Shown here in pieces: positions 1 to 5,130 of a stretch of 6,590 nucleotides of DNA. Source of the DNA: Candidatus Dojkabacteria bacterium (lineage in GTDB: Bacteria; Patescibacteriota; Dojkabacteria; SC72; T1SED10-24); assembly GCA_003560355.1 (NCBI GenBank), contig PWIP01000062.1, forward strand, positions 1-6,590. Direction: 5' to 3'. The notes under the pieces were generated by a model. That model worked only from the letters and a program-made list of their open reading frames with translations, had not been told where the DNA came from and ran no database searches. The position numbers were made by a program, and so were the translations under genes. Positions within the stretch are counted from its first letter, which is position 1. Each line of letters starts with the position of its first letter.

Positions 1-2
1 GG

Positions 3-194
3 ATTGAAACACTACTTTTTCACATGAAAGAAATGCAAAAGTTTGTTGAAAAATTCCCAGACAAAGGTTGGAGTTCTATTAAAAAATTCTATTATGGATA
101 CCTTAGGGAAGATGAAGAGCTCACTTCTTTGCGAAATGAGTTTTTTGAAAAAACAAGTTTGGAAGAATCTATAACTAGTATTTCTCACACTTAA
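3..194 (+). CDS. C-terminal fragment of an unrecognised protein (5' end outside window)
   Basis: An open frame enters from the left edge and ends at a TAA at 192-194, giving 63 visible residues with no in-frame stop. The composition is protein-like: charged and helix-prone, with aromatic residues (for example KGWSSIKKFYYGYLREDEEL) and a polar tail ending in ISHT. It contains two internal ATG codons, but nothing marks either as a start, so the most likely reading is the end of a gene that begins outside the window. I do not recognise a family. It is the only plus-strand gene and converges on rubrerythrin, with the last 20 bases of the two frames overlapping. The alternative is a chance open frame; the length is modest, so confidence is moderate. 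Confidence 0.55.
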   Translation: METLLFHMKEMQKFVEKFPDKGWSSIKKFYYGYLREDEELTSLRNEFFEKTSLEESITSISHT

Positions 195-747
195 CTTCAT
201 AGAAAGCTTGTGGATGATCACATGATGGACAAAGCTCTGGAGCTTCTTTGCCTTCATGAACATAACCACATTCTTTACAAGTCCAAGAAACATCTTTGTC
301 TTTTTTGAAAACGGTTTTTGCTTTAACTTGCTCAAGAAGTTTTTTAAACCTTTCTTCGTGATGCTCTTCAGCTACAGCAATAGCTTTTAGCCTGTCAGAT
401 ATTTCTTCGTATCCTTCTTTTTGTGCAACTTTAGCAAAATCAGGATACATCTTTGTATGTTCGTGATTTTCTCCATCAATCGCAGCTTGAAGGTTTTCTG
501 CAGTTGTTCCAAAAACGTTAGGAACAGGACTATCTACAACAATATCTTCATCTGAAAGTTTAATTTCGTTAATTAGCTTAAAAAGCCATTTAGCATGTTG
601 TTTTTCTTGTTCTGCTGTTAACAAAAAAACTTCAGCTATTTGTTCAAAACCTTCCTGTTTTGCAACTTTAGCATAGAAAGAATATCTATTTCTTGCCATA
701 CTTTCACCAACAAAAGCTTTGCTTAAATTTTCTAATGTTTTTTTCAT
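175..747 (-). CDS. rbr: Rubrerythrin (diiron ferritin-like domain plus C-terminal rubredoxin domain)
   Basis: A complete 190-residue classical rubrerythrin. The family reduces hydrogen peroxide in the cytoplasm of anaerobes and microaerophiles, taking electrons through the rubredoxin site. The four-helix diiron domain (about residues 1-142) carries the expected ligand pattern: E15 in GESMARNRY, E48-x-x-H51 in EKQHA, E93-x-x-E96 in GENHEH, and E127-x-x-H130 in AEEHHEERF. The rubredoxin-like domain (about 153-190) has both knuckles, C157-x-x-C160 and C173-x-x-C176, for one Fe(SCys)4 site. Length and domain order match the family, and no key residue is missing. The ATG is supported by an AAGGA ribosome binding site 7 bases upstream. 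The gene lies 44 bases after the DUF1861-like gene and has its own promoter candidate. Its 3' end overlaps the convergent plus-strand frame. Confidence 0.97.
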   Translation of the reverse strand: MKKTLENLSKAFVGESMARNRYSFYAKVAKQEGFEQIAEVFLLTAEQEKQHAKWLFKLINEIKLSDEDIVVDSPVPNVFGTTAENLQAAIDGENHEHTKMYPDFAKVAQKEGYEEISDRLKAIAVAEEHHEERFKKLLEQVKAKTVFKKDKDVSWTCKECGYVHEGKEAPELCPSCDHPQAFYEVKCEKY

Positions 748-754
748 AAAAAAG

Positions 755-759
755 TCCTT
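755..759 (-). promoter_or_regulatory. Ribosome binding site of rubrerythrin
   Basis: The minus strand reads AAGGA followed by C and six T bases, then the ATG at 747-745, a spacing of 7 bases. It fixes the start of rubrerythrin. It is the only clear Shine-Dalgarno site seen among the four genes whose starts lie in the window. Confidence 0.8.
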
Positions 760-779
760 AAAAATTTATATACCCCCAG

Positions 780-808
780 ATTTTAACATAATTAGTTAAA
801 GGGGTCAG
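780..808 (-). promoter_or_regulatory. Candidate sigma-70-type promoter for rubrerythrin
   Basis: On the minus strand CTGACC (808-803, four of six matches to TTGACA) is followed after 17 bases by TAAAAT (785-780, five of six matches to TATAAT). A TG one base upstream of the latter makes it an extended -10. The predicted transcript start, near 773, leaves a leader of about 25 bases that contains the AAGGA site. The -35 box lies inside the end of the DUF1861-like gene. Found by eye in A+T-rich DNA, so a chance match remains possible. Confidence 0.42.
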
Positions 809-1748
809 GTAGGGTTACATATCCTGCGTGTGCATCACTTAGCCCTGCGTAAAGAGTGGCATATCCATTATCATGTCTTAGAAGTCCTCCTGGAAAAACA
901 ACATCTTCTAGTTCTGGTTTCTTTGCATCTGCCCTGGGAAAGTTTTTTCTTGTAGCAAGAATTTCAATTGGAGAAGCTTTGTGATTTTTGTAATCGTATG
1001 TAAAAGTCATAGCATAGTAATGTTTTTTATGTGACAGGTCTTCATATGCAATGTGTCCTAAAACACCAATTTGTCCGTCTTTTAAAACATGCAATTCATT
1101 TGCTCCACCCCATACATTTGAGCTAAAAAAAAGGTCAATTATTTTAGCTTCCTTTAAAATTTTTTCATTATTAAGTTCTTCAATTTTAGAAATAGTGGTA
1201 TAGCCGATTTGTCCAAGACCATATTGTCCTCCTTGAGGTCTTGTGCAAACTCCAATTTTTCCATTTGGAAGAGATGTAAAACGTATGTCTTTCATTTTGT
1301 CTGGACCTTGGGCAAATTTTTTCAAAGAAAAAATATTCTTACCCCTGTAAAAAATAGTTCTGTAACCTATCTCACGAGAATTAAAACTATTGTTTTTGGT
1401 ATATACTTCTACTCCCCCCAGTATTATTTCATCACCCAGAATTGTAATGAAAGGATCCTCTATTTTTAAAATTGGTGCATCGTCCATTATCTCCCATGTA
1501 GTTTTTCCAGCTCTTTCAAAAAATGCAACATGTGATTTCGCCCAATCTTTTCTTTTTTCCACTCTACCTGCAATTACAATTTTGTTATCTGTTTTAAAAG
1601 GACGGGAAATATTGTATACGTCATTTTCTCCCTTTCCTACAAATCTTAGGAGTTTGCTTTTGTAAAAAGATTCTTTTTTCTGAAATTTTTCTAAAGTTTT
1701 TGCACAATATTTAACTTGACCTTTTTCTGAGTCTGTAGCTTGTACCAT
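792..1748 (-). CDS. DUF1861-like five-bladed beta-propeller protein (possible glycosidase or glycoside phosphorylase relative)
   Basis: A complete 318-residue protein that I assign by motif memory to the DUF1861 family, which is related to the GH32/43/68/130 five-bladed propeller enzymes. Visible blocks are GENDVYNISRPF (40-51), IEDPFITILGDEIILGGVEV (96-115), DIRFTSLPNGKIGVCTRPQGG (154-174, ending in a Gly-rich turn), WGGANELHVLKDGQIGVLGH (213-232) and a C-terminal block with FPGG, YAGLSDAHAGYV and PDPF (285-317). The EDP step in blade two resembles the VEDPR motif of GH130 mannosyl phosphorylases, so D98, E114 and E218 are candidate active-site acids; that role is inference. No signal peptide or membrane segment is seen, which suggests a cytoplasmic protein. 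No Shine-Dalgarno site precedes the ATG. A good -10 box ends only 8 bases upstream, suggesting a leaderless or near-leaderless message. Substrate unknown. Confidence 0.8.
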   Translation of the reverse strand: MVQATDSEKGQVKYCAKTLEKFQKKESFYKSKLLRFVGKGENDVYNISRPFKTDNKIVIAGRVEKRKDWAKSHVAFFERAGKTTWEIMDDAPILKIEDPFITILGDEIILGGVEVYTKNNSFNSREIGYRTIFYRGKNIFSLKKFAQGPDKMKDIRFTSLPNGKIGVCTRPQGGQYGLGQIGYTTISKIEELNNEKILKEAKIIDLFFSSNVWGGANELHVLKDGQIGVLGHIAYEDLSHKKHYYAMTFTYDYKNHKASPIEILATRKNFPRADAKKPELEDVVFPGGLLRHDNGYATLYAGLSDAHAGYVTLPDPFN

Positions 1749-1756
1749 AGAACCAG

Positions 1757-1783
1757 ATTATATGAAAATGGAAAAGGGTTCAA
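1757..1783 (-). promoter_or_regulatory. Candidate promoter of the DUF1861-like gene
   Basis: The minus strand reads TTGAAC (1783-1778), a 15-base spacer, then a perfect TATAAT (1762-1757). The spacer is short (17 is usual). Reading the -35 one base earlier as CTTGAA gives 16. The gene's ATG starts at 1748, 8 bases after the -10, so the predicted transcript start falls at or just before the start codon. The site lies between the tRNA-Ser gene and the DUF1861-like gene, where a separate promoter would be expected. Confidence 0.5.
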
Positions 1784-1807
1784 GAGTTTTTCGGATAATT
1801 TTCTAAC

Positions 1808-1897
1808 TGGCGGAGAGGACAGGATTCGAACCTGCGATACGGTTTCCCGTATAAACGCACTCCAAGCGTTCGCTTTCGACCACTCAGCCACCTCTCC
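1808..1897 (-). tRNA. tRNA-Ser, anticodon GGA, CCA encoded
   Basis: A complete class II tRNA. The acceptor strand GGAGAGG (1897-1891) pairs fully with CCTCTCC (1818-1812). It is followed by discriminator G (1811) and an encoded CCA (1810-1808). The D arm is GCT/AGC with the loop GAGTGGTCGAA. The anticodon stem AACGC/GCGTT encloses the loop TTGGAGT, giving anticodon GGA at 1863-1861, which reads the serine codons UCC and UCU. The long variable arm typical of serine tRNAs is a 6-bp stem ATACGG/CCGTAT closed by GAAA. The T arm is GCAGG-TTCGAAT-CCTGT. The 5' end begins 5 bases after the stop codon of the upstream membrane-protein gene on the same strand, so it may be cut from that transcript. No clear terminator follows. 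Confidence 0.98.
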
Positions 1898-1902
1898 AGG
1901 AA

Positions 1903-3828
1903 TTAGTCGTTTTCTTCTTCTTCTTCGTCTTCACTTTCCTCTTCCTCTGTTTCAGTTATAATTTCTGTTTCAATGAGCTTCGTGTCAACCATTACTCTAC
2001 CCTCCCTGTTTGGAAAACGTCTTAGAAATTCTGGAAAATATTCTGGGCTAAATTTAATTTCAGGTTCTTCTTCTGAAAATTTAATTTCTTCTAAAATTTC
2101 CAATCCTTCTTCCCAAGATTTTCCAAGTAAAGATTTTTCAATTCTTTCAGCCTCAATTTTAGGTCTTACATTACCTTTTGCTGTGAATTTTATTGTTACA
2201 TTATCTCCCTCTATTTCTTCTATACTTATTTCTGTCTCTATTTCTGGATCTAGTTCAAGCTCAATATCTTCATCTGAATCAAAAAGATTGTTTTCAATAG
2301 CAGCTTGTTGAATAATTTCCTCTCTTGCTTGCAAAATTTCACTTTGTTTAAAAAAGAGTCCTTCGGTTACTGTCTCTATACTCATGTTAAATCTACTTCC
2401 CTCACCTCCAACAGGGATATCTGTTCTGGGACTACCTTCTAGTTCCTGTCGTATTGTTGTCTCTATTAATTCCCAATCTGGCAGTCTTTCTTCTAGTTGA
2501 TCTTTGCCATCTTCAAAAGCTCTTGTTTTTAGAGTGTCCAAAAGGCTGTCGTAATCTCCTTGTGTTAATTCAGGATAGGTTTCACTAGCACCTCCAGAAA
2601 AAGAACTTTGATTTTCCGCCCAAATATTTTCACTCTCTGGATATCCTTCTATGACAAACCTTTGCCCAGAGCTAATGTTATATTCAGGACCTGGTTCTAC
2701 TGCTCTTACAGCGACCCCTTCAGTTGTTCTTGGTCCTTCAGGAACGAGAACATCTGTTAAAAATTCAAACTGTAGTTCATCAACAGTTATTTTTGTCCCA
2801 CTAGAAATTTCTAACTCCTCACCTTCAATATATTTTATATTAACGATACCCTCTGCTTTCGTTCCTCTCCTTCCTTCTCCTGTAGTACCTCTATCATCTG
2901 AACGACTAATTTTTACTTCTTCTCTTCTGATTGGAATTTCTCCAGCTCCAATACTAAAATTCTGAATATCAGGATTTCCTTTAAAAACTTTTTCAACTTC
3001 TATGGCTTTACTTTCTATATAGATTTCCACCTGAACTAGTGGAAGTGTAAAATATGCGAAAACTGCAGCAACTACTATTGAAATCAATCCTATTAAGGAA
3101 AAAACAATTATTTTTTTCTTCCTCTTTTTTTTATCTACAGGGGGTTTCTCTTTTTTTGTCTCTTTTTTCTCTTCTACACCTTTTTTCTCATCTCCTTTTA
3201 TGTTTTTAAGCTGTGTCATGTTATTAAAGTTTTTTCCAATTAGAGCGTCCCCCTTTGCTTGCTCTTTTTTCTCTTCAGGATTTATTTCTTCACCAACAGC
3301 AAAGACAAAATCATCGTCTTGAACAATTTGGGTGTTTTCCTTGTTTGCCAAATTCTTTGCCTTCTCTATAACTTCTTGAACTCTTTTTTGATATTCTGAA
3401 TCTTGCAAAATGGGTTCGTCTTCTTTTGCTAGGTTTTCAATAGCTTCCTTGGTTTCTTTTGGTTTACTTTTTAGGGCTTTTTCAAGATTTTCCTTTCTTT
3501 CTCTTTTTTGGTTCTCTGCAGCTAACCAAAGAGCTTCATCTATTTCAGACGGAGAGTTTGTGGTTACAGAGTCTGCAATTTTTGCATTTCTAATACCATT
3601 AGGGTTTTGAATAATTTGCAAAACAAGATTTTTGTCCAATTCATCACAAACCTCTTGCAAAACTTTTAGGTTTATCGGACTTATTAACAAATCACTTTCT
3701 TCTGCAAAAGTTAGAAGAATATTTTTGTCTTCTAAACCAGAAATTTTGCGCAAAAGATCAGTGAGTTCATCTTCCGAAGAAACGATAATTTTAGCTTTTT
3801 TAGTTTTTGTTGTATTTTCGTCTTCCAT
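1903..3828 (-). CDS. Single-pass membrane protein with baseplate-J-like extracytoplasmic region
   Basis: A complete 641-residue protein. Residues about 11-95 form a small alpha/beta-looking cytoplasmic domain (KIIVSSEDELTDLL, ILLTFAEESDLLISPINLKVL, LVLQII). Residues about 96-232 are a charged, Lys/Glu-rich linker. A basic stop (KKKRKKK, 233-239) precedes one membrane helix (about 240-262), so the N-terminus should be inside. Outside, residues about 326-400 hold a baseplate J/gp47-like pattern: IVNIKYIEGEELEISSGTKI, then VLVPEG, then a second half with AVEPGPEYNISSGQRFVIEG. A mostly acidic helical and beta region follows, and the tail 625-641 is almost only Glu and Asp. The start is the ATG 2 bases after the ATPase stop. 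No Shine-Dalgarno site is visible, so translational coupling is likely. Recalled resemblance is to proteins annotated baseplate J in Patescibacteria. Function unknown; an envelope appendage or anchoring role is inferred from the gene pairing. Confidence 0.8.
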   Translation of the reverse strand: MEDENTTKTKKAKIIVSSEDELTDLLRKISGLEDKNILLTFAEESDLLISPINLKVLQEVCDELDKNLVLQIIQNPNGIRNAKIADSVTTNSPSEIDEALWLAAENQKRERKENLEKALKSKPKETKEAIENLAKEDEPILQDSEYQKRVQEVIEKAKNLANKENTQIVQDDDFVFAVGEEINPEEKKEQAKGDALIGKNFNNMTQLKNIKGDEKKGVEEKKETKKEKPPVDKKKRKKKIIVFSLIGLISIVVAAVFAYFTLPLVQVEIYIESKAIEVEKVFKGNPDIQNFSIGAGEIPIRREEVKISRSDDRGTTGEGRRGTKAEGIVNIKYIEGEELEISSGTKITVDELQFEFLTDVLVPEGPRTTEGVAVRAVEPGPEYNISSGQRFVIEGYPESENIWAENQSSFSGGASETYPELTQGDYDSLLDTLKTRAFEDGKDQLEERLPDWELIETTIRQELEGSPRTDIPVGGEGSRFNMSIETVTEGLFFKQSEILQAREEIIQQAAIENNLFDSDEDIELELDPEIETEISIEEIEGDNVTIKFTAKGNVRPKIEAERIEKSLLGKSWEEGLEILEEIKFSEEEPEIKFSPEYFPEFLRRFPNREGRVMVDTKLIETEIITETEEEESEDEEEEEND

Positions 3829-3830
3829 TT

Positions 3831-5078
3831 TTAAGGATTAGTGTAATGTTGTTCAGGTTTAGATATTTTATCATACCCAAACAAGGCTAAAGCTGCTGGA
3901 GTTATATCATACGGATTAACCAAATCACCAGAAAGGTCTTTTAGATCTTCTAATTTTTGTGGGAGAAAAATATTTGCACGAGGAGTTTTTGGAAAGGGTA
4001 ATACTTTAGTCCAAGGATATTCTAGGAGAACATTTTTGATATCAGGCAACATTGAACCACCACCACATAGATATATTTGCGTTGGAAACGATTCTATATC
4101 GTCTACCATTTCAAGAGAAGCTTTAAATGCCTTTAGCCAAAGTTTTGCTGTAGAATATGTAATTTCCTTTATTCCTCTTTCCAGAGGTTTGTCTAGTTCT
4201 CCAGTTGAATATTTCAACTTTCTTAATTCTGCATGACGATAGTCAAGGTTCATAGCCCTAGCTATTTCTTTGGTAAAAACTCTGCCTCCAAAAGAGAAAA
4301 TTTGCGTATCAACTACATTACCCTTTTGTACTATTGCAACGTCTGTTGTTCCACCACCAATATCTACAAAAATTCCAGAGAAATTCTTGTCTTTTGCACC
4401 AGAGAAAGCTCTTGCAACAGCAAAAGGTTGAGAAACAATACCCTCTATGGATAATCCAAGATTTTGTGCAAGGTTTTTTAAAGATTCAATGTAAGTTTTT
4501 GGAGCAAAGGAAGCATAGAAGAAAAGTTTAACATCCTTTCCTCTGAATCCAACAAGTGAATTTACTGGCATGCCTCCAATTTCCATACCTGTTACAGTAA
4601 TATGTAAAATATCAATGTCTTCATAGAGCAAACCCGTTCTTTGTGCTAGGTCTTCTTTCCCAGTATCTTCAATTTGTTGGTGAACTTTTTCAATGATTTT
4701 TCTTTCTTCTTCATCTGTGACCTCCTCTTCAAATTTTTCATCTCTCTCATAGTTAACAATTATGGAAACGCCTTGAATGGATTCACCTGCTAGGCCAACA
4801 ATTGCCTTTTTAGGTGGAGTCTCCATATCTGAAGTTATATCATTAATTGCTAAATTACAGTTTTCTACTACTGTGTTGAGGTTTTTAATAACGCCTTTGC
4901 TCATAGCTTTCTCTTGTTGGTGTATCCTGGAGATTTTCTTCACCTTTATACCCAATTCAGAAGTTTCAAAAAGTAGCACCTTAAGAAGTTCTGTACCAAT
5001 ATCTATGGCAAGGAAGTCATTCCCTCCTTCAGGAGTTATTTCTTCTTTTTTTTCTTTCTTTTTTGAAAAAATACCCAT
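3831..5078 (-). CDS. FtsA/PilM-like actin-fold ATPase
   Basis: A complete 415-residue member of the actin/Hsp70 ATPase superfamily, of FtsA/PilM type. Phosphate-1 loop: LAIDIGTELLKVLLF (23-37). Phosphate-2 loop: GIFVDIGGGTTDVAIV (235-250). Adenosine motif: IYLCGGGSMLP (335-345). Between them, about 92-195, lies an SHS2-type region with GLAGESIQGV and the block ILHITVTGMEIGGMPV followed by GFRGKDVKLFFYASFAP. This block resembles FtsA (ILH, then a glycine-rich G-x-x-G segment) more than the shorter PilM. The N-terminus MGIFSKKKEKKEE is basic, as in many PilM proteins. The C-terminus lacks an obvious amphipathic membrane-targeting helix, which FtsA normally has. Expected to act on the inner face of the membrane. 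No Shine-Dalgarno site is seen. The stop lies 2 bases before the membrane protein's ATG, so the two are probably one functional pair. FtsA versus PilM cannot be settled by eye. Confidence 0.88.
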   Translation of the reverse strand: MGIFSKKKEKKEEITPEGGNDFLAIDIGTELLKVLLFETSELGIKVKKISRIHQQEKAMSKGVIKNLNTVVENCNLAINDITSDMETPPKKAIVGLAGESIQGVSIIVNYERDEKFEEEVTDEEERKIIEKVHQQIEDTGKEDLAQRTGLLYEDIDILHITVTGMEIGGMPVNSLVGFRGKDVKLFFYASFAPKTYIESLKNLAQNLGLSIEGIVSQPFAVARAFSGAKDKNFSGIFVDIGGGTTDVAIVQKGNVVDTQIFSFGGRVFTKEIARAMNLDYRHAELRKLKYSTGELDKPLERGIKEITYSTAKLWLKAFKASLEMVDDIESFPTQIYLCGGGSMLPDIKNVLLEYPWTKVLPFPKTPRANIFLPQKLEDLKDLSGDLVNPYDITPAALALFGYDKISKPEQHYTNP

Positions 5079-5094
5079 GAATGTTAAAGTTTAA

Positions 5095-5123
5095 TATATA
5101 GAATAATATACTACATACTACAA
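5095..5123 (-). promoter_or_regulatory. Candidate promoter of the ATPase/membrane-protein operon
   Basis: In the 52-base gap after the glycosyltransferase, the minus strand reads TTGTAG (5123-5118), 17 bases, then TATATA (5100-5095). The predicted start, near 5088, leaves a leader of only about 10 bases before the ATG at 5078. The gap is almost all A and T, so -10-like strings are expected by chance, and alternatives such as TATATT (5110-5105) exist. Confidence 0.3.
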
Positions 5124-5130
5124 TGAAAAA

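Noticed and set aside
1..10. GGATTGAAAC at the very start of the window, resembling the 3' end of many CRISPR repeats
   Set aside because: It occurs once, at the edge, with no second copy or spacer pattern, and it lies inside an open plus-strand frame. It would matter only if the sequence to the left held repeats ending the same way.
140..154. Palindrome GTTTTTTGAAAAAAC, a possible terminator after rubrerythrin
   Set aside because: The arms are separated by a single base, so no normal hairpin loop can form. The arms are pure A/T apart from the end pair, and the stretch encodes Phe-Phe-Glu-Lys-Thr in the plus-strand frame.
12..335. Minus-strand open frame of 107 residues
   Set aside because: It runs in another frame through rubrerythrin, whose residues and ligand motifs are unmistakable. 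Its product is Phe/Lys-rich with no domain signs.
1906..1940. CTT/CTC-type triplet repeat as a microsatellite
   Set aside because: It is imperfect and explained by the Glu/Asp tail of the membrane protein. Possible length variation is noted as a finding, but it is not a separate repeat element.
1691..1961. Open frames across the tRNA on both strands, with MAEWSKANAW and QVRILSSPP on one strand and GGEDRIRTCDTVSR on the other
   Set aside because: These are the familiar false proteins produced by translating tRNA-Ser genes. The region is a perfect cloverleaf.
1973..2965. Ser-rich plus-strand open frames at 1973-2311 and 2651-2965
   Set aside because: They are antisense shadows of the Glu-rich membrane protein: GAA and GAG codons read backwards give Ser, Phe and Leu. 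No start context or domain is seen.
1903..3828. Phage or phage-tail-like origin for the baseplate-J-like gene
   Set aside because: It has a cytoplasmic domain and a membrane span, sits with an actin-fold ATPase, and no phage structural, lysis or integrase gene is visible. Base composition matches its neighbours.
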